Assembly (NCBI GenBank): GCA_036936605.1
Contig: JAUPFV010000003.1
Coordinates: forward strand, 109,377,278-109,441,277
From: Limnanthes douglasii subsp. nivea
Taxonomy: Eukaryota; Streptophyta; Magnoliopsida; Brassicales; Limnanthaceae
Direction: 5' to 3'
Length of the DNA stretch: 64,000 nucleotides
Numbering within the stretch: position 1 is the first letter of the stretch; the number at the start of each line of letters is the position of its first letter. The position numbers were made by a program, and so were the translations under genes. This document shows positions 10,796 to 22,266 of this stretch, piece after piece. Under the pieces are notes generated by a model. That model was not told the origin of the DNA. It searched no databases and saw nothing but the letters and a program-made list of their open reading frames with translations.

Positions 10796-11016
10796 CTCCA
10801 TCGGTCCCAAAATGTTTGTCATTCTAGAAAATATTTTTTGTTCCAAAATGTTTGTCATTCTTGTTTCTGGATGTAAATTTAAATATTATTTATAATCAAC
10901 TACCAATTAAATTTCTTCTCTTTCCTTTTTTTATAAAAAAAAAAGAGAAACAATTATTACATTCCTTAATATATGTGCATAATTTTAAAAGGACAAATAT
11001 TTTGGGACGGAAGAAA
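10796..11016. mobile_element. Stowaway-type MITE
   Basis: Non-coding element with terminal inverted repeats of the Tc1/mariner Stowaway kind. The left end is CTCCATCGGTCCCAAAATG with TTTGTCATT inside; the right end contains GACAAATATTTTGGGACGG. TA flanks both sides (10794-10795 and 11017-11018). The AAAATGTTTGTCATTCT block is repeated inside the left arm. The inverted repeats are imperfect, so it is an old copy. Confidence 0.75.
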
Positions 11017-11019
11017 TAT

Positions 11020-12080
11020 TACTTTTTTTAATATCCATGTAACAACTTTAAACGGGCGTAGATTTATTAATATACTTTTGAAATTTTATTATATTTACTT
11101 TTGTTTAAAATTAATCTATTTTTCCTACAAATGAATAACACGTGTTTAGATAACAAACCTCCATAAAATTATACATAAGATTCCATTAAAGGTATCATTT
11201 TTAATGATGAAACAAGTTATATATCTTGAAACATATGGAACACATTGGCAAGAGATTTTATGCATGAGATTACCAGTGACTTCACCCGGAACACGGTTCA
11301 AAATTACGACTACTTAAATCAATTTTGTTGTTTTTATTTTTTAAAATTTAAATCCAAAATTATTTTACTCTATATATAAAAAGAATGTATTAATAAAAAA
11401 GTAAAACATATCATTTAATCAAATGTTAAATTTAAAAATATTGATCGAATAAAATGATGGCAATCGACTTGAAGATGAATCCGGACCATCCAATTCATTT
11501 AAGATTATGAAAACCAACTAGATTTGATAATAAATGGTTATCTAAGACAAAAGACAAAAGACAAATCTAAAAGATGTTAGATACAAAACATAGCTTGTAA
11601 ACTCGTTTTAATAAAAAAAATCCAAACCTTAAAATTATAATTTTTATTAAGATAGTTTAAAATTGAATATATATCACAATGATAAAATAATATATTTCCT
11701 GCCGCATATAATTTACTTTAATTAATTGCAAAATGTTCAAAAAATCTTTGAAATTGAATGTGCCGTAACGGCGAAATAATATTTTCGCGGCAATATAAAT
11801 TACCGTAAGTAGAATGAGATCATTGATTTTTTTTCTTTTGTTTTTTATTATGGCATGACATTTGTTTTGTCATTTTTAAGTATATTTCAAAAAATTGTGT
11901 GATTCTAAAAATAAATATATTTAATCGAATAATTTTAAGATTAAAAAAGTTAATAACTATACATCTTAAAACACCAAATTTATTTTGTTGAACTTATATA
12001 TTTATTTTTGTCGATCTAATTTTTAGTCAATTTCATTTTAATTTTAAATTATTTGGATAGTAAATACAAAACTTATTATT
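11020..12080. other. Intergenic, no gene supported
   Basis: Strongly AT-rich, low-complexity DNA. No open frame or repeat with recognisable ends was found. Confidence 0.6.
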
Positions 12081-12081
12081 T

Positions 12082-13560
12082 ACATGAGATATAGTTAAAC
12101 CTCCATCTAGTAAACATATAATCAGATTTCGATGGATTTTTAAAATTAAAACAAAGTCTGATGGATTGGGTGAAATATATAAGGCTTGTTTTGTAGTAAA
12201 AGGGTGTCCACAGAAGTATGGTATGGATTATAATGATACATTTGTCCTAGTGCCTAAAATGACGACACTCTGTACTTTTATTGCGGTTGCATCCGTTTGT
12301 CAGTCGAAGATATTCCAACTAAATGTCGAAAATGCATTTTTGAATGATCTTCATGAGCAGGTTTACATGAATCCTTCTCCAGGTGTTGCTCACCAACCAT
12401 GTGAAGTTTGTCGACTTGTGAAAGGTATATATGGCCTCAAACAAGCTCCTCGTGCATAGTCGAAAAAATCGTTATAATTATTACTTCACTTGGTTTCCTT
12501 GCTAGTAATCATGAATCTGCCTTGTTTATTAGATGTACGAGTGCATGACGCATTATTTTATCCATATATGTAGATGATATGATCATTACAGTTGATTATA
12601 TTTATGGCATTGAGGCCTATAAGATGAAAGACTTGAGACTATTACGTTATTTTTAGGTATTAAGGTGGCTCACTCTTCAAAATGTAATATTCTCTCATAT
12701 ATATATATATATATATATAATTTATTCCATTGAGCATGACTTTCGATAACAAGACAGTAGATATCCCTATTGAAACCAATGCTTGGTATTCTCCGACTGA
12801 TGGCGTTCCTTTGTCAGATCCAACTATATACCGAACTCTTGTATGGAGTTTGGTCTATCTTACGATTACTCGACCAGATATAGCTTATGTTGTTAATGTC
12901 GTTAGTCAGTTTGTTACTACTCCTACACCCGTCCATTAGGGAGTTATTTTTCGAATATTGAGATATTTTCTAGGCACTTAGTTTAGAGCATTTTATTTCC
13001 CTCAACCTCTTCACTTGAACAACGTGCTCATAGCGATGCTGATAGGAATACTGAGCCTCCTGACCGTAAATCTACTACTGATTTATGTATTTTCTTTTGA
13101 AAATCATTAATATCATGGAAAAGCAAGAAACAAGATGTTATCTCTAGACCGTATACTGAAGCTGAGTACCGTGATATGGCCGTCACCACATGTGAGATTG
13201 TTTGGTTACGATGGCTTCTTTCAGATATGAGAGTTAATGTTACTAAATCCACTTCCCTACATTATCATAACAAAAGCGTCATGTAGGTAACAAAGAATTC
13301 TGTTTTTCATAAAAGGACGAAGCACCATCTCGCTTCCATATGTTCCATCAGCTTTACAGGTTGCTGATATTTTCACCAAGGCTCAGTCAACAGCGCGATT
13401 TAGTTTTTTTTTTACGAACTCTCAATGTTTATTATTGTTGCATTGTGAATTTAAAGAAATGTGTTAAATATATAAAATCCAAACCTGTTAGCCTGTTACT
13501 ATATCTATAAATAAGATCATATACATCATGTAATACACACTTTCTAAATGATAAAAAATC
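12082..13560 (+). pseudogene. Decayed, 5'-truncated copia (element H), same family as copia G
   Basis: Plus-strand copia remnant that begins abruptly inside the reverse transcriptase N-terminus (nucleotides equivalent to DIVKPSSGKHIIGSRW). The frame at 12166-12459 matches the copia at 43.3-45.8 kb almost residue for residue (KYGMDYNDTF, CQSKIFQLNVENAFLN, MNPSPGVAHQP, YGLKQAPRA). RNase H follows at 12730-13400 (PTIYRTLVWSLVYLTITRPDIAY; later VADIFTKAQSTARF-like). Internal stops and deletions, including a (TA)n tract at 12699-12719, kill it. The LTR remnant starts TGTTAAATATATAAAATCC at 13462, against TGTTAAGAATATAAAGCC in copia G. Confidence 0.85.
13462..13560 (+). repeat. 3' LTR remnant of copia H
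   Basis: Starts TGTTAAATATATAAAATCC after a purine-rich run and keeps CTGTTAGCC and TATAAATAAGA blocks seen in the 169-bp LTR of copia G. The right end is not clear. Confidence 0.6.
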
Positions 13561-14036
13561 GTAACCGTTTTTAAATATTTTTTCCTTCATTTTTTTTCTT
13601 TTTTGTATTTTTTATTTAACCATTTTAATTTTTTAGAAGTACAAATAAACATTTAATTTAAATGATCTAATGTGTCTTTTCAATCGCATTTGATCCTTAT
13701 TCCAAACGGTTCGGTACGTGTTTTAATTTTCATTTTCAATCACTTCAGGAACATTATTTTTAACATTTATTTGTTATATTAATTTTTACTTATATCAAAA
13801 TATAACTACGTCAAATCACTACTGGTTAATGAGTAAATATAATAATAATAATAATAATAAAAAAAAAAGTCCCTTGCAACATTTGGGCCTAATTGGGCTT
13901 ATATAAACCAGAAACGTAATGTATTATTGGTACACTACAAAGTAGTGTATAAAGTAGTAGACAAGTGTGGCAACCCTTATCATGGGTCTACTTATATTTT
14001 ATTTATCATCTTCTGCTTATATTTTATAAGCACGTC

Positions 14037-14928
14037 TTAATGATTATCATCATTTTTGGGCCTCTCTTGGACATTCCTAGTCTTCCTCTCACCTTCAGTC
14101 ACATTTGATGGAGCCTTCTTTGGCGTCCCCGTCCCCATCCCCCTCGCCAAGCTCCAGCTCCCTTCCCACGAATCCTTGTGGGTGTACATCACTTTTTGCC
14201 TCGTCCCAAAGCAGTTCTTGAAACTTGACAGATCATCAAATACGTCTATGCCGAGTCCATATTCTATTTTAGGGCCCTAATATATTTAAGTTCCAAAAGT
14301 GACAAATATAAGTTTATATAATGAAAATAATCGAGTGTTCGAATCAAATTATTTAACAATAGGCTGATTATTTTTATGCAAAGTGTTTCTTTGAGCAGCT
14401 CTAAGTCACCAAATAACTAAACTAATAAAAAAAAATTAAATTTAGTAGGTCGTTTTGGTTCCTTTAGGTTCGGAATAGGTCGGAATTGAAACCAGACCTT
14501 CTCATTGAGCGGCATGGCATATCTCCAGTTCGCCACTAAGGAATCCGTTACTTTCCTCCTGTAATCGCTTCCTGTAATTGCAACAAAGCTGGTTGGAGAG
14601 CTTGAATCATGAACCGGCTTTCCACTAGAGCCGTTTCCGAGTTCAGAGTCAGTTGTCGGCCCCTATAACATTTATGTTTACAAATATTATTTTATATTTC
14701 AATGAAAAACTTGCAGCGAGAAAATAGCTAAGATATTTGCAAACCATTATAATTTTATTTCATAAATGTGGATCCCTGGTTTCCAGCACTAAAAGCATAA
14801 AAAAAATAAAGAAGACAATGACGTACTTGGTTTGCAGAAGAGAAAGGGTAAGAGCCGGTGGTCCTTGTAGTTGATCCGATATAGTGAGGAATGCGGGTGA
14901 CTCTTTTGGTCAAAAACATTGAGGCCAT
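14037..14928 (-). CDS. Three-exon gene, unknown 168-aa protein with organelle-type N-terminus
   Basis: Exons on minus: 14928-14827 (34 codons), 14662-14498 (55 codons), 14276-14037 (79 codons plus TAA). All junctions are phase 0 with GT...AG ends (GTACGT donor at 14826, ATAG acceptor before 14662, GTCTGG donor at 14497, TTAG acceptor before 14276). The first intron is about 164 nt, the second about 221 nt. The N-terminus (MASMFLTKRVTRIPHYIGST) is rich in Arg/Thr/Ser with no acidic residue, as in mitochondrial presequences. Exon 2 has YRRKVTDSLVANWRYAMPL; exon 3 has IDVFDDLSSFKNCF, KVMYTHKDSWEGSWSLARGM and a Lys/Asn-rich tail. The second donor is weak; exon 2 could read further (VWFQFRPIPN). 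I do not recognise the family. The coherence of three phase-matched frames supports a real gene or recent pseudogene. Confidence 0.6.
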
Positions 14929-14935
14929 CTTTTGA

Positions 14936-15008
14936 TTTTGGGTTTGGCTAGTGTTTTGTGGGAGAGGTGCAGTCGGTTTTTGTGAAGATAGAATGAAGTG
15001 TAAAATGG
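14936..15008. repeat. 73-bp direct repeat, gene-proximal copy
   Basis: Lies 8 bp upstream of the ATG of the minus-strand gene, so it is its 5' leader or promoter. It differs from 15153-15225 at two positions. The pair encloses a copia fragment. Confidence 0.9.
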
Positions 15009-15009
15009 T

Positions 15010-15141
15010 TATAGTTAAACCTCCTCTAGTAAACATATAATCGGATTTCGATGGATTTTTAAAATTAAAACAAAGTCCGATGGATTGGGTGAAATATATA
15101 AGGCTTGTTTTGTAGTAAAAGGGTGTCCACAGAAGTATGGT
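15010..15141 (+). repeat. 132-bp copia fragment (templated-insertion scar)
   Basis: Matches 12089-12220 in copia H almost exactly, in the same orientation: AAACATATAATC, GATGGATTTTTAAAATTAAA, AAGGCTTGTTTTGTAGTAAA and CACAGAAGTATGG are shared with only a few changes. It is closer to H than to copia G. It has no LTR, no target duplication and no coding role, and sits between the two 73-bp repeats. Confidence 0.9.
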
Positions 15142-15152
15142 TGTGGTTATGC

Positions 15153-15225
15153 TTTTGGGTTTGGCTAGTGTTTTGTGGGAGAGGTGTAGTCGGTCTTTGT
15201 GAAGATAGAATGAAGTGTAAAATGG
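15153..15225. repeat. 73-bp direct repeat, distal copy
   Basis: Second copy of 14936-15008 (TTTTGGGTTTGGCTAGTG to AGTGTAAAATGG). Beyond it the sequence continues into unique DNA at 15226, taken as the ancestral upstream flank of the gene. Confidence 0.9.
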
Positions 15226-15229
15226 GTTT

Positions 15230-16050
15230 TAAAGGAAATCGATGGGTGTGTATTGAGAGTGTTCGTTCCGTGTGGGATTCCATGTGATATTTCGTTTGAC
15301 ACCTGGTGAACTGGTGTGGTGATTGCGTTTTTGTTTTTATATGAAGGAATACTGTGTACGGTTAATAAGACGGTTCATTAGAAAGATGGGTGTTCGGTTC
15401 ACGTCTTATGCAACACTCCATATTCTATAAGTATATGTTTCAGAACATACTAGACTACTTTTCTTATTAGCGCGGTTTGTTTTTGGATGTGGGTGGTTTA
15501 GTTTATTGTGGCATTTTAGGATGTTTATTTTGGCTTGGATCCAAATACTTAAATTTATATGCAATTGTTAAACCTCCAAGGTGGTCGCAAAGACAGAGTG
15601 AAAACGTACTTTTTTATAGTTATAGAAGTTTAAAACCGTTAGAGTTTATTAGTAAAAAATCAGTAGGTTGTTAAGTGTAGGATCTTAAGATATTGACCAT
15701 TTAATAAGAGATTTGTATGAAACCAGTTTTTAGTTATTTTTCTCGATTTTTTGGATTAATTTTAGAAACAAATTAATAAGAGCCTTCAATTGGATTTTTA
15801 TCCTTTTATTGTGAAAGAAAAACTTTTAAAAACAAATCTGATAGGTTGTTTTGTTTAAAAAGAGAAAGATCTTTCTCAAAAGCAAATCTGGAATGTTTGA
15901 TCGAAAATATCTGAAAATACTGAGGAGAGATTGTTTTAGGAGTTTAAGATTTAGCATTACCGAAAGTGATGGATGGTGTGTTTCTAACTAATGACAAAGT
16001 TTCTTACTCGTATAAAGATGTCTGAGGTTTTATATTCGGAAAAAGACAAC
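15230..16050. other. Intergenic, no gene supported
   Basis: Unique AT-rich sequence upstream of the 14-kb gene. Short open frames show no motif. Confidence 0.55.
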
Positions 16051-16051
16051 A

Positions 16052-16126
16052 CCGTACCATTTGTGTCATTATTAGACGAACTCCAGACCCCGTACCATTT
16101 TGCCATTATTAGACGAACTCCAAACC
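16052..16126. repeat. Two-copy tandem repeat, 38-bp unit
   Basis: CCGTACCATTT...CATTATTAGACGAACTCCA occurs twice in a row, at 16052 and 16090, with a few differences. Confidence 0.85.
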
Positions 16127-16206
16127 TTTTTGGGCACGTAACATAACTGCATGGGGCGGCATAATTTGACTAGTGCAGTAGTGCTGTTAACGGCTTTGAA
16201 GAATGG

Positions 16207-16415
16207 GAACCAAACCGATACAGTAATGGTCACTTTAATGGTACGATTGGCGGTCTCATTTTAAAGTTTGAAACCGGTTCGAAACCGATAAGATCGATTT
16301 ATGGGTAAAACCGATAAAGAACTGAGTAAACCGATAAAATAGATAATGAATCGATACACTAAAATCTATAAATCCATAAAGAATCGAACTATTAAAACCG
16401 TTAAAACCGATTATT
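16207..16415. repeat. AACCGATA-rich simple repeat block
   Basis: Dense, irregular repetition of ACCGATA/AACCGATAA and GAACCG words (AAACCGATAC, GAAACCGATAAGATC, AAAACCGATAAAG and so on), then a (TTA)n run at about 16417-16430. This composition is typical of internal parts of some non-autonomous DNA transposons, but no terminal repeats could be defined. Confidence 0.5.
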
Positions 16416-16560
16416 TTATTATTATTATTTTCTATTTTTTATTCCATATATTTTTAAAATTGATATTTAATTACTGATTTTTTAATAAAAATCAAAATTA
16501 TTTTTTAAACCAACGTTAACATATATTAGTACGCTAGAAGAATTAAAACTTTGGGAGGAA

Positions 16561-17433
16561 ATGAAAGGTTTCTTCTCTCCCAAGAAACCCTTTTTTGTAA
16601 TCAATTTGTCATTCTCTTCTACTGATACTCTATTCCTTGCCATGGAAATACCATCAAGCAAGCATCTGATTACTGAAGAGTTTCCAGCTCTCCATAGTGA
16701 TAATGAGACTTCTCAAGCCAAGAAGTCATATGCTGATACAGCTAGGAAATCGTCATCAAACCCAAACCTCGACATCAAGCCTGAATTTTGCAAAGAATAT
16801 GTTGATCACTATACGATTCAGTATACGAAAGACGTCAAAGATTTTCTGGTCAGAAAATCTACTACTACAATCATCGGAAAGTTCAGTGATGGAATACCAA
16901 GAAAGTCGGTGTTAGAAGACTTCCTTCAAACTTTCAAATTCAAAGGAAGTTACAAGTTTATCAGCCATGACTCGAGACATGTATTCATTGAATTCCACTG
17001 TAAAGAAGACGTTAGTAATATCTGGTCGAAGAACTTCTAGAATGTTGATGGAAAGATCATGAGAATTTTGCGATGAGATCCTGATTTTAATAAAAGATTT
17101 GAGAGCCCAAAGACTCTTGTGTGGATACGTTTTGAAAGGGTTCCGGAGTTTATGTATAATGAAACTGTTATACACAACTTGACTTCAACAATTGGCTCTA
17201 CGTACAAAGTTATTATCCCTGATAACAAAGCTGACATGAATGCCTGTTTTGCTCATGTGGAAGTTGACGTTTCGAAAAGTCTTAAATACAGAATATGGAT
17301 AGGTTTTGGCTCCAACGATAGCTGTTGGATCAATATAAGTCATAAAAATGTTTCACCTTACTGTAACGTTTGCTATCACATTGGGCATATAGATGTTCAA
17401 TGTAAAAAGACTAACAAGAAGAAACAGCAATAG
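16561..17433 (+). pseudogene. LINE ORF1: DUF4283-type domain plus CCHC zinc knuckle
   Basis: Gag-like RNA-binding protein of a plant L1. The start is 16561 or, better, 16645 (MEIPSSKHLITEEFPAL). The first frame, to 17040, covers the DUF4283-like part (FLVRKSTTTIIGKFSDG, FKGSYKFISHDSRHVFIEF). A stop at 17038-17040 and a second stop interrupt it; the same frame then goes on at 17119-17433 with TLVWIRFERVPEFMYNE and the knuckle CNVCYHIGHIDVQC (C-x2-C-x4-H-x4-C). A basic Lys-rich tail follows. Downstream (17440-17975) more Lys/Asn-rich coding remnant leads to ORF2. Confidence 0.8.
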
Positions 17434-17978
17434 AAAGAACCTGAAAAGGCTGAAAAACACGATGAAAACGTTGAAAGTGTCAACACCAAGAATGAAGTTT
17501 TGTCAAAAAATGAAGTTAATGCCAAAGATGATTCGAACTAGCAACAAAGAACGTCTCAAAATGATTCAAGTAACATTCAATATTTTAGTAAAGTTTATAG
17601 AAGGAAACTGAAGTCTTTTATAACAAGAAAAGATAAGGATCTTGAGTCAAAAGATTGCAGTGATAACAGAAAGGATGACACTGGCCAAAAAATGATTCGG
17701 TTGAAAGTAATATGGAGATCATTGAAGCCTTGCATAGGATTGACCAAGACTTTGCTCAAAGCAACATCAATATGGAAGAAAACAAAATGTTTACAGATTG
17801 TGAAAACATTGGTGGTAGTTGTAAAATTTCTCCAAGAAACTCTACGTACAATAGTGACTTTGGTTCAATTATCAGTATTAAGCTAAGGTCTGAAATGAAA
17901 AGAAGAAAATCTAAGAAGTTTACTATTAATTCTCTGTCCAAGAAAGGAGAAAAATCAAAACAAAAATCTCTATGAGAT

Positions 17979-20900
17979 AATGATAAATATAACTAATTGG
18001 AATGCTAGAGGTCTGAACAATAATCCTACCTTGAGAAGGCTCATTTCTATTATTAGAGAAAAAAAGTAAAAACAATTGTCTATCCAAGAGCATATGGCTG
18101 ATGTTAGTAAGATGGATGATGTTTCTATTGTTTTTGGTTTCAAGAAGTTCATTTCTAACTGTTCTAACAAAGTGTGGATCTTCTGGGATGAGGATGTTGA
18201 TATGAATGTTCTTATGGATCATGATCAATTGCTTCACATGGCTGTGGCTTATCCGGGTTGTAATATAACTTCAATTTTACTGTTTTTTATGTTAAGAGTA
18301 GGCGTTTACTTAGATTAGTCCTTTGGGCTCAGTTGAAAGCTATTGCTAATGATGAGCTTCCTTGGATTATAACTGGAGACTTTAATGTTGTTACTTATTC
18401 TGAGGACCAAGTTGGATGTTCTACCTTTCATCATGCTGGTACTTGTGACCTCAATGATGCTATTAGGCAGTGCAAGCTGGAAGATGTTGGGTTTATTGGC
18501 TGAAGATATACTTGGAATAGGGGCACCCGTTGGAAAAGATTGGACAGAACTTTAGCAAATGAAATATGGATCAATAACTTCAATAAAACTCAGGTGTTTC
18601 TCATGGTCAGAACTTGTTCAGACCATGCTCCCTTTTTAATTCAGTCTAGTTTGATCTCAAATTATAACAATTGTAAAAAGAATTTTAATTTTATCAATGC
18701 TTGGTCTAACGATGATAGTTTCTTAAGTACTGTGAGACAGAATTGGAACATGGCTTGCAAAGGCAATCAGGGACAGGTTTTTTGGTTGAAGCTAAAGAGA
18801 CTTAAGAGCTGCCTAAAGAAGTGGAATGCCAATAATTTTGGTAACATTTTCAATAAGGTTAAGGACACTGTTGAGGTGGTCAAGAATATAGAGATCTTTC
18901 ACTTTGAAAACAGTAGTAATGATTCAAGAGCTGCTCTCTCTAAAGACAATAGCATGTATATCAAAGCTCTAAGAAATGAGGAGAGCTTCTTGCATCAGAA
19001 ATGCTATAATGCTTGACTTAGAGATGGTGATGGGAACACTAAGCTATATCATGCTTATGTGAATAAGAAAAAAAGAAGAAACAACATCAAAGGGATTACA
19101 GAAAATGGTGTATGGATTGATAATCATATTGATCTTGCCAATTCTGCTGAATCTTTCTTTAAAATTGTTTTATCTTCTAATTCATTCACTAACAGAAATG
19201 AAGAAGTTCTTTTGATGCAGGATGAAATCTTCTATAATACCCCTAGCCTTGTTAAGGATGATGAAAATGTTTCCATTACCAGGAAACCCAATAAAGATGA
19301 AGTTTGGAGTGTTATAGGTAAGATGAAAAATGATAGTGCTGCCGGGCTAGATGATTTCAATTTTTTTTAAAGTGTGTTGGTCTATCATCTGCACTGATCT
19401 CTGTAATGCATTTAACTCTTATCTTTCAGGCAATAACATTCCTGATAAAGTCTTTGCTACAGGAAGTTTCTTGATTCCTAAAAGCCCTAACCCAACTGCT
19501 TGGAACAACTACAGACCGATAAGTTTGTGTACAATGTTCAATAGAATTTTTTTCAAACTTAATCAACTCTCGTTTAGCTAATATTATGCCTAACATAGTT
19601 TCCAAGATGCAGGGAGCCTTTGTTAAAGGCATGCTCATCCAGGAAAATATCTTAATCACAAAGGAAATGATTCATGACATTGATAGAAAACCTAAAATTG
19701 GTAATGCCATCATTCAGCTTGACATGAAAAAGGCTTTTGATAAGCTTTCTCATGCCTTTATTCTAAAAGTCTTATTATGTTTTGGGTTTTATGAAAATTG
19801 CATAGCTCTAATAGAAAATATGATTACAAACGTTCATATCTCAGTACTTATATATGGTTCAGTAAATGGATACTTTAAGAAGATGAAGGGGCTTAGGCAA
19901 GGAGACCCTTTGTCTCCTAGCCTATTTATCTTAGCAGAGGAAGTCTTACTTAGAGGGATCTACAATCTCTTCAACAATAATAAGTGTCTTCACTTTGCAG
20001 CTAGATCAAACTTCTTGGTGCCCTGTCTTGCCTTTGCAGACGACGTTCTGATATTCACAAACTGCAAGCCTAGCTCTATTGCCATGTTGTGCAACCTCCT
20101 AGACAAATATCAGCTCATCTCTGGGCAGGCTGTTAACAAAGAAAAAAAAGCTGATCATATCCAGAAAAACAAATGATGCAAGCGCAAATAACATTAAGAT
20201 CAATACTGGCTTTAACACTGATTCTCTACCATTCAATTACTTGGGTATCACGATTGCTCGAAACAACAGAGGGAAGTATTTTTCTACACTTCTAGATAAG
20301 ATTGAAGATAAAATTGGGGAATAAGACTTAAATAATTTATCATTTGGAGGCAGACTAACCTTATTTACAAATGTTTAAATGCCTATAATCTACTATTGGA
20401 TGCATAACACTTTGCTCCCTCATAATATCATTAAGAGAATTGAATCATACTTTAACAAATTCTTATGGAGATCAAACTATCAGGTTAAACCTATCCACTG
20501 GTCAACTTGGAACCAGCTTTGCAAGCCTTTCTCTGAGGGAGGCTTAAACACCAAATGCCTAAATGACATTCAATTAACATTTTCTTACAAACCGTGGTTT
20601 CTTTTCAGGAAAAGCAGCATCCTATGGTCTTCTTTGATGCATAAGATCTACTGCTCTGACACCCATGCCTTAAAGGCTAATTGTAAAACAACTGACTCGA
20701 ATGTCTGGAAAAGGCTTTCTCTCATCAAAAGGGCAGCTGAGAAAAACATCAAATGGAAGCTTGGACAAGGACACATGGATTTCTGGCTAGAGGACTGGCA
20801 TGACAAACCCCCACTGATAAGTGATCCTAACTCCCAAAATCGGTATATAAATGCTAGTATTAAATCCTTTTGGAAAAGTAACAATTGGGATTTAAATGGT

Positions 20901-22079
20901 CTTCAAAACATTATTTCAAATGATAGAATCATTCATATAAAAAAGTATAAAATTGATCCTGAAAAGATTGACAAAATCATTTGGACTCTTTCTAAAAACT
21001 AGGATTTTGATACTAAGAATACTTGGGAAAGCCTTAGAAAAACCTTCACTAAGTCTGGTCTCTACTTCAAGATTTGGAGCTCTTCTATTCCTAAAAAGTT
21101 CTCTGTTCTGTGTTGGAAGCTTCTGAAAGGATATATTCATATTGATAATATTATCATGAAGAGGCACACTCAAATGGCTTCCAAGTGCCAATTCTGCAAC
21201 AGCTGCGAAGAGAAAAATCATCTCTTTGTTAGCTGTTGCTTTGCTTGGCAACTTTGGAACTATTTCAACTGCCTGTTCAAGATTAAGATTGGTAGACATA
21301 TGGTCCTTCCCCATGTTCTTCACTCCTGGTTTTGGTTTTCAAAAAGCAAACGTCACATTACTCATATTATTCCCCAAGTCATATGCTGGGTCATTTGGAG
21401 AAACAGAAACTGGTCTAAATTTTCTGGCACTCCTGATACTACCAAAAAAGCTATTGACACAATCACTTTCATTATCAGAAGCATGGATATTTCCAATATG
21501 CTATCTCACAAACTATGGACTAACTCTTATAATGCTGGTTTTTCTCTTGGTTGTAGCTCAATTATAAACAACATAAAAGTTCCAAAATACCTCAGATGGA
21601 TTGCTCCAAATCCAGGAAGAATGAAACTCAATGTTGACGGCTCGTGTAACAGGCATGGAGAAGCAAGCACATGAATTCTGGTTAGAAATTCTGATGGCGA
21701 CATTATGCTTGGATCTGGAACGCTTTTAGGCAAACAGAATCCTCTATTTGCTGAGTTGAGTGCCCTAACTGAAGGTCTGATAATCTGCAAGAATAAAAAT
21801 TGGTCTAAACTTGATGTTGAATCAGATAGTTTGATTCTGATAAACCTTATTGCTAATAGAAATGAAACATGGTACCTGAAATCACCTCTAGACATCTGCA
21901 GATCCTTGATTCACCTAAAAATGTTGATCAAGCACATCTCTCGATTCCAAAATCAGTGCTCGGATTGGATTGTTAAAAGCGTTTTAAACTCGAAGAAAAG
22001 CATTCAATTCTCTAATCCTCCGAATGAATTACGCAGTATCACGCTTCTTGAAAGCATGGGGCTTGGTTGTGTTACCTAA
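17979..22079 (+). pseudogene. LINE ORF2: endonuclease, reverse transcriptase, zf-RVT, RNase H
   Basis: Starts with the apurinic-endonuclease-like motif ITNWNARGLNNNPTLRRLI. The endonuclease continues with WIITGDFNVVTYSEDQ at about 18365 and SDHAPFL at about 18625. Reverse transcriptase has NNYRPISLC at 19506, LDMKKAFDKL at about 19719, KGLRQGDPLSPSLFIL at about 19890 and the catalytic FADDVLIF at about 20034. A zf-RVT-like region lies at about 21110-21270 (CQFCNSCEEKNHLFVSCCFA). RNase H closes the ORF at about 21600-22079 (LNVDGSCNRHGEAS, AELSALTEGL, ESDSLILINLI). Stops occur for example near 18068, 18316, 18501, 19014, 19368 and 21000. Some catalytic residues survive, but the protein cannot be made whole. 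Confidence 0.85.
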
Positions 22080-22266
22080 GTCGATGGTGAAGAAGAAGAA
22101 GACCTGCTTCAATTTGAATTTGAAGAAGACGAAGGCGCCATATTTTTTGTTTTGGCCATTTAGTCCTTAATTTCTGGTTTGTTCCAATTTGATCCTAAAC
22201 TTTTGTATTTGCTTCAATTAAGTAATAAAAGTTCTTAGTTTCTTACAAAAAAATAAAATTTTAAAC

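Larger units (their letters stand above)
16511..22258 (+). mobile_element. L1-type LINE with RNase H, near full length, inactive
   Basis: Non-LTR retrotransposon on plus of about 5.75 kb with ORF1 (gag-like, CCHC knuckle) and ORF2 (endonuclease, reverse transcriptase, zf-RVT knuckle, RNase H), a 3' untranslated region from 22080 and a short A-rich tail (TTACAAAAAAATAAAA) near 22245. TTTTAAAC occurs directly before 16511 and again at 22259-22266, a possible 8-bp target duplication, though the surroundings are AT-rich. Frames are broken by a moderate number of stops. The 5' start is inferred from that duplication. Confidence 0.8.

Noticed and set aside
14755..14826. Continuation of exon 1 into 14755 as one longer exon
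   Set aside because: A GTACGT donor and a phase-0 match to the next coherent exon make splicing more likely than the short unspliced tail.
15477..15674. Short hydrophobic open frame
   Set aside because: Low-complexity hydrophobic translation from T-rich DNA with no supporting feature.
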